Source: Methanoregula sp. PtaU1.Bin051
Lineage (GTDB): Archaea; Halobacteriota; Methanomicrobia; Methanomicrobiales; Methanospirillaceae
Length of the DNA: 64,000 bases
Assembly (NCBI GenBank): GCA_002067895.1
Contig: MVRE01000022.1
Span: 1 to 64,000, forward strand
Direction of reading: 5' to 3'
This document shows positions 35,561-45,048 of the stretch, piece by piece (within the stretch, counting starts at the first letter, position 1; every line of letters begins with the position of its first letter). The notes below the pieces were generated by a model that saw nothing but the letters and a program-made list of their open reading frames with translations, was not told the origin of the DNA and searched no databases. The position numbers and the translations under genes were made by a program.

Positions 35561-36388
35561 ATGAAACAGGAAAAGATCCATAAAAAGAAAAACTCAAAAA
35601 AAACAAAAGAACCGTCACAACCCCCCCTAATCTATCGTAGTCTGCCCTGTACCCATGTTGACGGAAATCGCTTTGAGCAGGGTTTACAGGATGTTATCGA
35701 AGAGATGCCAATTGCCCTCTTCATCAATGGCCGCCATTCGACGACACTGATGGTGAGCCCCATCAGGCTGGAAGACTTTGTTACCGGCTACCTGTTCACG
35801 GAAGAACTGATAAAAACAACGAGAGAGATCGAGTCGATCAAGATCGAAAAAAACCGGATCAGCGTAATTACTAAAAATCTCTTCAAGGTGCTTCCGCAAA
35901 AAAAGACCATCCTTTCCGGTTGCGGGGGAAGTACATCCTTTATCGATACGGAAAAACTTCCAAGGATTCACTCAGATTTTTCCATCAGTGCAGCAGCGGT
36001 TACCGCTTCAATAAACACCCTCCAGGACTCTGATATTTACCGGGCAGCGGGGGGGTTCCACAGGGTTGTCCTGCTTGATTCTCATCGGGAAATCGGCAGA
36101 GCTGAAGATATCGGGCGGCACAATGCGGTCGACCGTATCATCGGCTATGCACTGCGCAACGGTGTCTTTCTGTCACAGACCTTTCTTGTGACATCCGCTC
36201 GTATATCTTCGGAGATGGTACGCAAGTGCCTGACGGCAAATATCCCGATCATGGTTTCACGTAGTGCGACCAGCACTCTTGCAATAGAAATTGCAGACAG
36301 GACCGGGATGACCGTAATCGGATTTGCCCGTGACGGGAAAATGGACATTTACTGCCACCCGGAACGGATAACACAGAGCACGAAATAA
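35561..36388 (+). CDS. fdhD: FdhD sulfurtransferase for formate dehydrogenase
   Basis: FdhD passes sulfur from a cysteine desulfurase to the bis-pterin cofactor, making formate dehydrogenase active. The 275-residue protein has a Lys-rich start, the family core VSPIRLEDFVTGYLFTEELI, and the loop LSGCGGSTSF, where the second Cys of the bacterial CxxC is replaced by Gly/Ser, leaving one candidate sulfur-carrying cysteine (about residue 120). RAEDIGRHNAVDRIIGYAL and FLVTSARISSEMVRKC are highly typical. ATG at 35561. It stands between fwd and fdh operons, whose products both need the sulfurated cofactor. Confidence 0.93.
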   Translation: MKQEKIHKKKNSKKTKEPSQPPLIYRSLPCTHVDGNRFEQGLQDVIEEMPIALFINGRHSTTLMVSPIRLEDFVTGYLFTEELIKTTREIESIKIEKNRISVITKNLFKVLPQKKTILSGCGGSTSFIDTEKLPRIHSDFSISAAAVTASINTLQDSDIYRAAGGFHRVVLLDSHREIGRAEDIGRHNAVDRIIGYALRNGVFLSQTFLVTSARISSEMVRKCLTANIPIMVSRSATSTLAIEIADRTGMTVIGFARDGKMDIYCHPERITQSTK

Positions 36389-36540
36389 TTCAGGGGGCCG
36401 TGTCAGGAGCCCTTGTGATTATACTATGATCCCTCGGTGTTCGTAATCCACGGTTATGAAAAAAGATATTGTATTTTACTTAATCCCCGGTGTTTGATCC
36501 CAGGATCCCTGCCATGAATCGGGTAATGGCGGGATGCCCG

Positions 36541-37755
36541 CTATTTGAGCACCTGGACAGAAATTACGGATCCTTTAAAAAGTTCATCCTGCCCTTCAGG
36601 TACGGCTGCTATCGCCTCGGCTTCTGCAATATCCCGCAGGCGGCTGCTCCCATTCAACGGATGGAAGACCGGAATTCCTTCCGCTTCTTCAAGCCTGCCG
36701 AAGAAAAAATGGGTCCAGTCTCTCTGGCGTCCCTTAAGATCAGCGGCCAGCTGTGCTTGGATCCGGGGAAGGCCGGGATCTGCATGGCCGGCGAGGGCAA
36801 GCAGGCCGGGCAGCGCGATCTGCAAAAATCCCATCAGGTTCGATGACGGCCCGCCGGGCAGGATGAAGACCGGTTTCTTATCCAGCATCCCGAAACCGAC
36901 TGCCTTGCCCGGCCCGATGCGGATCCGGTGGAAATACTGCTGCCACCCGAGACCTTCGAGCACGTTTGCCATGAGGTCGCGGTCACCGGTCCACGCCCCG
37001 CCGCTCGTTATCACGGCATCGGCACCTGCAGAAAGCGTTCTTATCGTGCGTGATATTATATCGAAGTCATCTTGTACAACCGTGATTGATGTCTTCATGT
37101 TATACTTTTTGCACCATGCATCGATCGTCATGATGTTGCTGGCATACAGCTTGCCCTCGGAGAGAGGCTCTCCCGGTATTACAATCTCATCGCCGGTGCC
37201 GATGATGGTGACTGTCGGGTTCTTAAAAACCGGGACCGTGCTGTGGCCGGCAGCAGCGATGAGACCGGTCATCCCCGGCGAGATCTTCCGGCCCTGCTGA
37301 AGGATGCAGGCACGGCATTCCACGTCTCTCCCCCGGGGCAGGATATTCCTCCCCGGTTCTGCAATATTCATGACAAGTATATCGTTGCCATCCGGTTGTG
37401 CAAATTCTTCTGACAGGACGGCATCAGCTCCGGATGGGATCCGTGCACCGGTAAGAATCCGTACTGTAGTTCCCGGTTTTACCTCAATATCCTTTTTCCC
37501 GCCCGGTGCAATCTGACCTTCCAGTTTAAGACGCACCGGCATATCCGGTGCGGCACCGGCCACGTCATGAGATACCACCGCATACCCATCCTTCATCGAG
37601 GAGTCTGTCGATGGTGAATCAACAAGTGCAAAGAGATCTGATGCAGTAACACGACCGTTACTCTCGGTAATCGGGATCCTTTCTACTGGAAGAGGCCTGA
37701 TATGTTCGAGAGTTATACTGAGTGCTTCCTTAAGACCGACTGACAGATGTTTCAT
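36541..37755 (-). CDS. moeA: MoeA molybdopterin molybdenumtransferase (first copy)
   Basis: Inserts molybdate or tungstate into adenylylated molybdopterin. 404 residues with the usual domains: an N-terminal part containing SSMKDGYAVVSHD and RILTGARIPSGADAVLSEE, the MogA-like domain with TIIGTGDEIVIPG and TSGGAWTGDRDLM, then GPGKAVGFGMLDKKPVFILPGGPSSN and a small C-terminal barrel. It is divergent from the second moeA-type gene at 37.97 kb. Two MoeA paralogues in archaea are often taken as one for Mo and one for W; sequence alone does not say which. Confidence 0.93.
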   Translation of the reverse strand: MKHLSVGLKEALSITLEHIRPLPVERIPITESNGRVTASDLFALVDSPSTDSSMKDGYAVVSHDVAGAAPDMPVRLKLEGQIAPGGKKDIEVKPGTTVRILTGARIPSGADAVLSEEFAQPDGNDILVMNIAEPGRNILPRGRDVECRACILQQGRKISPGMTGLIAAAGHSTVPVFKNPTVTIIGTGDEIVIPGEPLSEGKLYASNIMTIDAWCKKYNMKTSITVVQDDFDIISRTIRTLSAGADAVITSGGAWTGDRDLMANVLEGLGWQQYFHRIRIGPGKAVGFGMLDKKPVFILPGGPSSNLMGFLQIALPGLLALAGHADPGLPRIQAQLAADLKGRQRDWTHFFFGRLEEAEGIPVFHPLNGSSRLRDIAEAEAIAAVPEGQDELFKGSVISVQVLK

Positions 37756-37970
37756 TCGCGCCTCCCCGGGTTATCCGGACGGGCAGCGCTGAGCAGGTTA
37801 TATCCGCGCTGCAAGGATCTCCGGCTGTGATTTATATTCTTCCGGATCCTGTTGGATGATTCTATTTTCATTAATTGTCGACTTAGGTTAAAAGATAATT
37901 GTTTATCCCAACAGCAACTAAAAGTATGTTCAGCAACGTTGAAAACTGACAGGATCTTTGTGATCGTTCC
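37756..37970. promoter_or_regulatory. Divergent promoter region between the two moeA genes
   Basis: A 215-bp spacer with AT-rich sequence at 37855-37930 that should hold promoters in both directions, and a palindrome AACGTT near 37935-37940. It is a natural place for metal-dependent control of both genes. Confidence 0.4.
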
Positions 37971-39887
37971 ATGGTTAACCGGTACCTGACCCTGACACCG
38001 CTCGAACAGGCGCTCTCTATCTTGAAATCATCATTTCAGGTACCGGCAGGGCTTGAGGTTGTTCCAATCACCAAGGCAATCGGCCGGGTAATCGCGGTAC
38101 CAGTCTATGCAAAATATTCTGTCCCCGAAGCCAGCCTTGCAGCCATGGACGGGATTGCTGTCCGGAGCGCTGATACTATCGGGGCGAGCGACCAGGCACC
38201 GGTCACCCTCGAACGTTTCGTGCGGGTGAACACCGGAAACATCGTCCCTCCGGGATTCGATGCTGTCATCATGATCGAGGATACCTGGGAATCCGGAGAC
38301 CAGTTCCAGATCCGGAAATCCGCCCCGCCAAACCAGCATATCCGCCCTGCATGCGAGGATATCCGGGAAGGACAACTCGTGCTCCCGGTCGGCCACCAGG
38401 TGCGGCCATTCGATATCGGGGCGCTTGCAACGTACGGCATCACGCATGTCGAAGTCAGGTCGGTGCGGGTCGGGATCATCCCGACCGGGAGCGAACTTGT
38501 GCCTCTCGGGGTCCGCCCAGCTCCGGGGCAGGTTGTCGAGAGCAACACGATCATGGCGCAGGTATTCTTAAGCTCGATGGGGGCGTGCTGCAGGCGATAC
38601 CCGATCATACGCGACGATCCTGACCTGATTGCACAGGCACTGGAGGAAGCAGTCAGGGATAACGATCTGGTGATCATATCGGCAGGTTCTTCCGCCGGCA
38701 CCCGGGATTTCACGGCCGGCGTCATCCGATCCCTGGGCGAACTGCTCTTCCATGGCGTCGCCATCCGTCCCGGGAAGCCGGTGATGCTGGGCAGGATCTC
38801 AGGAAAACCGGTGCTCGGGCTGCCCGGCTATCCCCTCGCAGCCCAGACGGTTCTCCGCGAGTTTGCTGCGCCCCTCCTCGAATCATGGGGATTTGCCCCG
38901 GCACAACGCTACACGGTCATGACCAGAATTTTCCGGGCGCTTGCCTCCGATCCGGGTTTTGATGATTTTGTGCCGGTCTATGTCGGGAGGGTCGGCACCA
39001 CCTGCTGGGGCGTTCCCCAGTCCCGCGGATCCGGTGTCCAGATGGCAACGATCAAGGCAAACGGGTACACGCACGTCCCTGCACCGCTGGAGGGGTACGA
39101 GGCAGACAGCGAGATTGAAGTGATCCTGACCACGGATCCCGCCAGGATCGACCGGACGCTGTTGCTGTCAGGCCTTCTCGACCCCTCTCTCGAAGACCTG
39201 GCAAACCTCGTCCATGAGAAAGGATTATTCCTCCATGCCAGCAGCTTCGGGACAACCGGGGCCCTGCTTGCACTCAGGAAGAAAGCCTGTCATGCAGTAC
39301 CGGCCTCCTTCCCTCCCGGCTCCCTGCTGCCGGACTGCCACTTCCTGATGCAGAATATCCCTCCTGAAGGCCTGATTTTCATCCATATTGCGGCAATCAG
39401 GACGGGGATTGCCTCCCGTAAGGGTATAACGCTCGATACCTTCGATGCAAACCGCTGGGTCAACGCGAAACGGGACAGCACAGCCCGTTTCCTGTTTGAC
39501 TCGTTCCTCAGCTCCCATGGACTTGACCCGGGACGGATCAACGGCTATCGAAACGAGGCCGGCAGCCCGGCTGCTGCTGCGAAGGCAGTGGCAAACAGGA
39601 TTGCCGATGCAGGAATCTGTACAGCAGGCACAGCCTCCGAAGCGGGTCTTTGCTTTATGGAGATCGGGCAGGAACAGTATGGTCTGGCAGTACATCCGGA
39701 TCTGCTCCCGGACCACAAGATCCAATCCCTTATCTCGGTTATCCGCTCATCAGAGTTCCGCCATCTGATCTCGGGATATCCGGGATATGATGTTGCCTCG
39801 ACCGGTACGATTCATAAAGTATCCAATGACCGTACGATTGCGGAGGTATCGGGAGAGATCCCGGTACAAGGATCTTCTTCTTTATAA
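37971..39887 (+). CDS. MoeA fused to a periplasmic-binding-like domain
   Basis: 638 residues. Residues 1-400 form a MoeA: ASLAAMDGIAVRSAD, VNTGNIVPPGFDAVIMIED, GIIPTGSELVPLG, ISAGSSAGTRDFT and RPGKPVMLGRISGKPVLGLPGYP. Residues 415-630 form a substrate-binding-protein-like domain (DPSLEDLANLVHEKGLFLHASSFGTTGALLALRKKACHAV; ADAGICTAGTASEAGLCFMEI). It has no signal peptide, so the domain works in the cytoplasm, probably binding molybdate, tungstate or cofactor and delivering it to MoeA. Convergent with fdhB1. Such fusions are known from other archaea and anaerobes. Confidence 0.9.
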   Translation: MVNRYLTLTPLEQALSILKSSFQVPAGLEVVPITKAIGRVIAVPVYAKYSVPEASLAAMDGIAVRSADTIGASDQAPVTLERFVRVNTGNIVPPGFDAVIMIEDTWESGDQFQIRKSAPPNQHIRPACEDIREGQLVLPVGHQVRPFDIGALATYGITHVEVRSVRVGIIPTGSELVPLGVRPAPGQVVESNTIMAQVFLSSMGACCRRYPIIRDDPDLIAQALEEAVRDNDLVIISAGSSAGTRDFTAGVIRSLGELLFHGVAIRPGKPVMLGRISGKPVLGLPGYPLAAQTVLREFAAPLLESWGFAPAQRYTVMTRIFRALASDPGFDDFVPVYVGRVGTTCWGVPQSRGSGVQMATIKANGYTHVPAPLEGYEADSEIEVILTTDPARIDRTLLLSGLLDPSLEDLANLVHEKGLFLHASSFGTTGALLALRKKACHAVPASFPPGSLLPDCHFLMQNIPPEGLIFIHIAAIRTGIASRKGITLDTFDANRWVNAKRDSTARFLFDSFLSSHGLDPGRINGYRNEAGSPAAAAKAVANRIADAGICTAGTASEAGLCFMEIGQEQYGLAVHPDLLPDHKIQSLISVIRSSEFRHLISGYPGYDVASTGTIHKVSNDRTIAEVSGEIPVQGSSSL

Positions 39888-39938
39888 AAAACCCGGTCAA
39901 GGATCGCGTAGCGGGAAAAAAAGTACTATTGATTGTCT

Positions 39939-41192
39939 TCAACGGTTTGGCATCGGGTTGAAGACGTTCTCGTAGATCATGTCGCTTCCGGTAGCGTTCA
40001 ACCGTGCACGCTCGGCCTTCTCCTCGACAAGTGCAAGGAGCGGGAGGTCCATGTTCACGCCGGGGGTGTGGCCGAACATCTTCTCCAGCTCGACCTGCTG
40101 GGCGTGCATGAAGAGCGCGTTGGGGATCTCTGCAGGGCAGATCTCCTCGCACTGGCCGCAGTTGACACAGGAATCTGCTATGTGGGCATACCGGATCAGG
40201 TGGAACATGAAGTTAACCGGCAGTTCGCCGGGCGGGACATATGCCGGGTTCCGGGTCGTGCAATCCACACAGTAGCAGATCGGGCACTGGTCGATGCACT
40301 GGTAGCACTTGATGCAGCGGGCCGTCTCGCTCATGATCTTCCTTAACCGGTCCTTGCCATCGCCAAGTGCAGTAAAGTCGTGCTTGCGCCACTTGTCGGC
40401 AAGCTTGAACATCGCGTTCTCGACCTTGGCCCGGATCTCGAGACCTTTGGGGTTTGCTGCCTCTGTCGCAAGGAGCCCTTTCTTGACTGCTCCATCGAGG
40501 AGGTTCGCACCTTTCTCGCTGCAGACTTCCACAAATGTCGCTTTGCCGGCCCGGGGTCCGATAACGCCCCAGTTGCCGCAGGCAAGGTCAGCTTGCCGCG
40601 GGACCTTCATCTTGCACCGGCGGCAGTTGCTGCGCCGCCCGAAGCCAGCCTCCTCGAGCTCGTCGACGGAGATGCCTTTGTGGCCTCCCTCGTACTCGAT
40701 GATGAACTGGCCCTTGTCGATCTCTTCCTTGTGGACCTTCTCGGGGTCAACACCAAACTTCTCCTTGATCATCTTCCGCGCGAGGACCGGACTGACCGAC
40801 CCGCCGCAGTTGACGCCGATCATGATGACGTTGTCGAGGTTGATCTGCTTGCGCTTGGCCAGTTCGTAGAACGCCATCGCGTCGCAGCCCTTGACCGTGA
40901 CGCCGATCTTCTTGTCCTGTGCCCCGTTGAGGTACTTCTTGACGAGCTTTGCCATCAGGAGCGTGCCGCAGTGGAGCGAACCGGCAGTCTTTGGAAGCTC
41001 CTTGGGATCGGTAATGACAACTGGGACAGCGTCGTAGAGGTCAGCGCCCTTGGTGACGACGAGTACCGCGTCGACCATCTTGGACTCAAGCGCGTACTTC
41101 CACAGGGTGGTGACGGCACCGCCGAGCTCTGCCTTCTTCTGGATCTCTGCGTCATTGGTCCATGCGTAGAGCATATCGCCTTTCTTTGACAT
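39939..41192 (-). CDS. fdhB: F420-dependent formate dehydrogenase beta subunit, copy 1
   Basis: 417-residue FAD/FeS subunit that passes electrons from FdhA to coenzyme F420. The FrhB-type domain spans about 1-280 (VTVKGCDAMAFYEL, IGVNCGGSVSPVLARKMI, RRSNCRRCKMKVPRQADLACGNWGVIG). Two [4Fe-4S] ferredoxin motifs follow: CIKCYQCIDQCPICYC and CVNCGQCEEICPAEIP. ATG 41192 begins 1 bp after the fdhA stop; the open frame extends ten codons into fdhA but those residues are not conserved. Compared with copy 2, it has a longer C-terminal tail. Confidence 0.95.
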   Translation of the reverse strand: MSKKGDMLYAWTNDAEIQKKAELGGAVTTLWKYALESKMVDAVLVVTKGADLYDAVPVVITDPKELPKTAGSLHCGTLLMAKLVKKYLNGAQDKKIGVTVKGCDAMAFYELAKRKQINLDNVIMIGVNCGGSVSPVLARKMIKEKFGVDPEKVHKEEIDKGQFIIEYEGGHKGISVDELEEAGFGRRSNCRRCKMKVPRQADLACGNWGVIGPRAGKATFVEVCSEKGANLLDGAVKKGLLATEAANPKGLEIRAKVENAMFKLADKWRKHDFTALGDGKDRLRKIMSETARCIKCYQCIDQCPICYCVDCTTRNPAYVPPGELPVNFMFHLIRYAHIADSCVNCGQCEEICPAEIPNALFMHAQQVELEKMFGHTPGVNMDLPLLALVEEKAERARLNATGSDMIYENVFNPMPNR

Positions 41193-41193
41193 T

Positions 41194-43254
41194 TCAGGCC
41201 ACCTTCTCAACCTTGACTGCACAGTGTTTCAGCTCCGGCATCTTGGAGAGCGGGTCGAGCGCCGTATTGGTGAGGTTGTTCACACCGTTGGCGAAGTGCA
41301 TGGTCATGTACATCACCTTCGGGGCAACGTCGTCCGTCACACGGGCCGTTGTGACAGTCTCGCCGCGGCGGCTCGTGATCTTGACCTTGTCGCCGTGCTT
41401 GACGCCGAGCTCCTGTGCGTCCTGCGTGTTCATCTGGACATAGGACTCGGGCACGTCGTAGTGCAGGATGGAACAGCGGTCGGTCTGGGTTCTCGTGTGG
41501 TAGTGGAAGATTAAACGCCCGGTCATCATGGTGAACGGGTATTCCTTATCAGCCACTTCCGCGGGCGGGCGGTACTCGAGGCCGAACATGGTCCCTAAGC
41601 CATCGGCCGCGGAGAACTTCTCGCGGTGGAGGATCGGTGTCCCCGGATGCTCGATGGTCGGGCAGGGCCAGTGGACGGACTCGGGCTTCTCCATCTTCTC
41701 GTAAGTACAGCCGAACATGGACGGCGTGCAGGCCCTCATGTCGTCCCAGACGTCCTTTGCCGTCTTCCAGTCAAAGCCCTTGAGACCCATCTTCTTTGCG
41801 AGCAGAGCGATGATCTCCCAGTCCAGCTTCGCCTCGCCGGGGCCGTCGACCGCCTTCCGGACACGGTTGACCCGCCGCTCGCCGCTCGTGAACGTCCCGT
41901 CCTTCTCGGCAAAGCAGGTGCCGGGCAGGACAACATCCGCGTACTCGCAGCTCTCAGTCCAGAAGATATCCTGCATGACGCAGAAGTCGAGCTTGTCCAG
42001 CTGACGTTTGACATGATTCGAGTCCGGGTAGGAGACGACCGGGTTCAGCCCCATGAAGTACATCGCCTTGATCGGATCGCCGGCCTGGTTAATCTGCTCG
42101 GTCAGGGTCACGCCATACCAGTCAGGCAGGGATCCCTCCTTTAAGAACCACGCCTTCTCCATCTTGGCACGGTTTTCCGGGACCTCACACTTCTGGTACC
42201 CGGAGTAGACGTTCGGGTACGCTCCCATATCACAGGCGCCCTGCACGTTGTTCTGGCCACGGAGCGGGTTGACACCCGTTCCCTCACGGCCGACATTACC
42301 GGTGATCAACGCAAGGTTACCCATCGAACGGACATTGTCGGTACCGGTGGTCAGCTCGGTGATGCCGAGGCAGTAGATGATGACCGCGTTCTTTGCCTTG
42401 GCATACTGCCGGGCGAAGTCCTGGACCGTTTCCTGCGGGACACCATGGATATTCGTGGCGTCGGCATACTTTTCAATGGTCTTCTTGAGGTCGTCGAATC
42501 CCTTCGTGCGCTTCTGGATGAACTCCTTGTTCTCGAGCCCTTCCTTGACGATATAATACATTATGTTGTTGGCAAGCGCGATATGGGTGGACGGGTTGAA
42601 CCGGATATACTGGTCGGCAAGCCGTGCCGTTGCACTGTACCGCGGGTCGACCACGATGATTTTAATACCCTTCTTCTTGGCCTGCATGACGCGGCGGCCT
42701 GCAAGCGGGTGCGCCTCAACGGCATTGCTGCCCCACATCACGATGAGATCGGAGTTCAGGACGTCCTCGAACGGGTTCGTCGCCGCCCCGGATCCGAAGG
42801 AGAGGGAGAGTCCGGCGACAGAAGGCCCGTGGCAGATACGGGCGCAGTTGTCCACATTGTTGGTCAGAAATCCCACGCGTGCCCACTTCTGCAGGGCGTA
42901 GCAGTCCTCGTTAACGGTACGGCAGGAGGTCTGGAACCCGAGAGCTTTGGGCCCGCCCGCCTTGTAGATCTCCGAAAACTTCTTCACGATCAGGTCAAGT
43001 GCTTCGTCCCACGAAGCTTCGACGAACTTACCATCCTTCTTGATAAGAGGCTTGGTCAGCCGGTCCGGGTTGTGGACGAATTCCCAGCAGCTCGCACCCT
43101 TAGGGCAGAGCTTGCCTTCGTTGATCGGGGTACGCTTGTTTGGCTCGACCCCGACACACTTGCCGTTCTGAACCACGAGGTTCAGCCCGCACCCGACACC
43201 GCAGTACGGGCAGGTGGTGGGTACGTATTTCAGTTCTGTTTTTACATCACTCAT
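41194..43254 (-). CDS. fdhA: F420-dependent formate dehydrogenase alpha subunit, copy 1
   Basis: 686-residue Mo/W bis-pterin catalytic subunit that oxidises formate to CO2. Cys15, Cys18, Cys22 and Cys50 bind the [4Fe-4S] cluster; Cys141 in ARICHGPSVAG is the expected metal ligand, so this is the Cys and not the Sec form. GSGAATNPFEDVLNSDLIVMWGSN, GITELTTGTDNVRSMGNLALITGN and MTGRLIFHYHTRTQTDR are typical. The start is ATG 43254, with GGTGA five bases upstream; nearby ATGs at 43266 and 43257 are less likely. Intact, in contrast to copy 2. Confidence 0.96.
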   Translation of the reverse strand: MSDVKTELKYVPTTCPYCGVGCGLNLVVQNGKCVGVEPNKRTPINEGKLCPKGASCWEFVHNPDRLTKPLIKKDGKFVEASWDEALDLIVKKFSEIYKAGGPKALGFQTSCRTVNEDCYALQKWARVGFLTNNVDNCARICHGPSVAGLSLSFGSGAATNPFEDVLNSDLIVMWGSNAVEAHPLAGRRVMQAKKKGIKIIVVDPRYSATARLADQYIRFNPSTHIALANNIMYYIVKEGLENKEFIQKRTKGFDDLKKTIEKYADATNIHGVPQETVQDFARQYAKAKNAVIIYCLGITELTTGTDNVRSMGNLALITGNVGREGTGVNPLRGQNNVQGACDMGAYPNVYSGYQKCEVPENRAKMEKAWFLKEGSLPDWYGVTLTEQINQAGDPIKAMYFMGLNPVVSYPDSNHVKRQLDKLDFCVMQDIFWTESCEYADVVLPGTCFAEKDGTFTSGERRVNRVRKAVDGPGEAKLDWEIIALLAKKMGLKGFDWKTAKDVWDDMRACTPSMFGCTYEKMEKPESVHWPCPTIEHPGTPILHREKFSAADGLGTMFGLEYRPPAEVADKEYPFTMMTGRLIFHYHTRTQTDRCSILHYDVPESYVQMNTQDAQELGVKHGDKVKITSRRGETVTTARVTDDVAPKVMYMTMHFANGVNNLTNTALDPLSKMPELKHCAVKVEKVA

Positions 43255-43283
43255 CATGTTCACCATTTCAGCAAGATGGTTAT

Positions 43284-43310
43284 AACAAACCGTTAATTTA
43301 AGGATTTGTT
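43284..43310 (-). promoter_or_regulatory. fdhAB1 promoter with inverted repeat around TATA box
   Basis: On the coding (minus) strand the TATA-like TTAAATTAAC is flanked by AACAAATCC and GGTTTGTT, arms that pair except for one base. It lies about 30-55 bp before the fdhA start codon. A protein bound here would block the promoter, so it is a candidate operator. Confidence 0.45.
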
Positions 43311-43485
43311 AAACGAATTAGATTTTGCCAACCTATGTTCATGGTGAAAACATATAATGATTTTGAAGAATAATTGAAAATTGGGGATTAATAGTGGGTT
43401 TATGAACAATGATTAACATGGCACTCTACCAACCCTTTACCAGAATTCACAGCCAATTTGGTCGCTATACAGCAGGTATTGTACT
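43311..43485. other. Divergent spacer between fdhA1 and the zinc-ribbon gene
   Basis: AT-rich, with AATGATTAAC at 43408-43417, about 68 bp before the zinc-ribbon start. It differs by one base from the AATTGATTAAC element found before tup and fdhA2. Confidence 0.4.
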
Positions 43486-44037
43486 ATGAGGCGTCTCCGG
43501 ATCCCCCCTATCTTTGGCGATCTTGTGCTGACGACTTTTTCTGCCTGCGACGGCCTCGTATTCGATCGCCCCCGATCCTGCCCCGCATGTGGCGGTCCCG
43601 CAACAGGGTACGACAGGAAGAACAGGCACTTTGCAGTCCTTGCGGAACCTGATGCGAGTACGGTAATCAACGTTGTTGTGAAACGGTTCCGGTGCATGGT
43701 ATGCGGCAAGGTTTTTTCAGCCGAAGCGCCGTTCTACCCGAATACGCGGATCGGGTCCCCGATCGTGGATCTGTGCAAGACATTCGGGCAGATAATGCCT
43801 TCTTCCCGGGTCTCTGCCAACCTCGCATTCCTTGGAATTACTGTTGACCGTTGGACGGTACGGAACTACGTTCTCAACAACCGGCACAGGACAGTTACGA
43901 CAACTGAATTGTATGGCATCGAATTTCCCCTGTCACTGGTATCCCTGATCGCGCTCGTTGCAAGCGCCGGGGGGAATGATCCCATGGATTCACAGAAAGT
44001 TCTGGAGGCATGCGGTTTCAAATCCCCGGGCGTATAA
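43486..44037 (+). CDS. Zinc-ribbon and HTH-like protein, transposase-N-terminus-like
   Basis: A 183-residue protein with a four-Cys ribbon (CPACGGPATG at about residue 32 and CMVCGKVF at about 73) and a following helical part (SPIVDLCKTFGQIMPSSRVSANLAFLGITVDRWTVRNYVLN) resembling a helix-turn-helix. The order ribbon-then-HTH recalls the N-terminal part of ISL3-type transposases, but no catalytic domain follows. It may be a transposase-derived regulator. It lies between the two fdh operons and carries an upstream TTAAC element like theirs, so control of Mo/W genes is a testable idea. Confidence 0.55.
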   Translation: MRRLRIPPIFGDLVLTTFSACDGLVFDRPRSCPACGGPATGYDRKNRHFAVLAEPDASTVINVVVKRFRCMVCGKVFSAEAPFYPNTRIGSPIVDLCKTFGQIMPSSRVSANLAFLGITVDRWTVRNYVLNNRHRTVTTTELYGIEFPLSLVSLIALVASAGGNDPMDSQKVLEACGFKSPGV

Positions 44038-44193
44038 CGCTGGTTTTCAGGCACAATTCATACGGACCATTGAGTGTAAGAGAACGGAGTTCGGTTCCTT
44101 TCGACCGGGTTTTCCTGATTATCTGAAAATAATGTTAAACCATAGGCGTTACCATTCATAAAATGTTTATCACATGCATCTCAATATCTATGT

Positions 44194-44835
44194 ATGACAC
44201 CCGGGTCCCCTAGAACGCCTTATCATGAACTTACTGCACGCCTTGACTCCTGCAACGTCCCGCCACAGCTCAAAGACCAGATACTAAAGTGCGCGCAGTT
44301 CCATACCTCCCCCGCACCGGGTGTGCTCATCGGCGCATTCATGGTCGACTATGCGATGGAACTGCTGGGCTTAACGGCCGATGAGAAGCTCTTCGGCGTC
44401 TGCGAGACCCCCAAATGCCTGCCGGATGCCCTCCAGGTGATCGCGCGGTGCACCACGGGTAACAACCGGTTAAAAGTCGTCCCTATCGGGAAATTCGCGA
44501 TAACCCTGAATGCCGCAACGAACGGCTTCACGGCTGACGCCATCCGGGTGTATGTCGATCTAAAAAAGTTGAAAAAATTCCCGATCATCGACATGTGGTA
44601 TGCCAACAGCCCGGACTATGACAAGAAAACCATGGACGGAAAACTCCAGACCGAAATTTTCCGTGCGGGCCGGAAGATACTCTCGTCAGAACGGGTCCGT
44701 ATCAGGGTTGCCGGCAAACGGAAATGGAAACCGGTGACCTGTCCCGGCTGCGGCGAGACTGTCCCCGACTACCTGATCGAGGGGGACCACTGCGGGGCAT
44801 GCGGCTCCATGAAATATTACGAGACTATCGGCTAA
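44194..44835 (+). CDS. fmdE: FmdE-family protein with C-terminal zinc ribbon
   Basis: A 213-residue protein of the formylmethanofuran dehydrogenase subunit E family: QFHTSPAPGVLIGAFMVDYAMELLG, the Cys-containing segment FGVCETPKCLPDALQVIARCTTGNNRLKV, and a C-terminal ribbon CPGCGETVPDYLIEGDHCGACGS. FmdE was first described beside Fmd genes but is not needed for the minimal complex; its role remains unclear and it may bind metal or pterin. Convergent with fdhB2. Confidence 0.88.
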   Translation: MTPGSPRTPYHELTARLDSCNVPPQLKDQILKCAQFHTSPAPGVLIGAFMVDYAMELLGLTADEKLFGVCETPKCLPDALQVIARCTTGNNRLKVVPIGKFAITLNAATNGFTADAIRVYVDLKKLKKFPIIDMWYANSPDYDKKTMDGKLQTEIFRAGRKILSSERVRIRVAGKRKWKPVTCPGCGETVPDYLIEGDHCGACGSMKYYETIG

Positions 44836-45048
44836 TAACTCCGCCAACTGCCGGGCACCTGCTCTTGTAGTGAGGGATCTTTTCCGGACTTTCATTTCCG
44901 GCCTTGTCTGATTAAAAGAGGCTGTTGAACGTACCGGAAAGAGAGGTGATGATACGTATTTTGCAGCATCACCGGTTTCTTCCGAAATTTTCTCTGAGAC
45001 TTTTTAATTCCTGAAAATGATCCCTTTTCGCCTGTCACACAAAAAAAA
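44836..45048. other. Convergent spacer between fmdE and fdhB2
   Basis: No gene. T-rich tracts (TTTTTAATT near 45001) and an A/T run next to the fdhB2 stop could serve as terminators for both converging transcripts. Confidence 0.35.
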
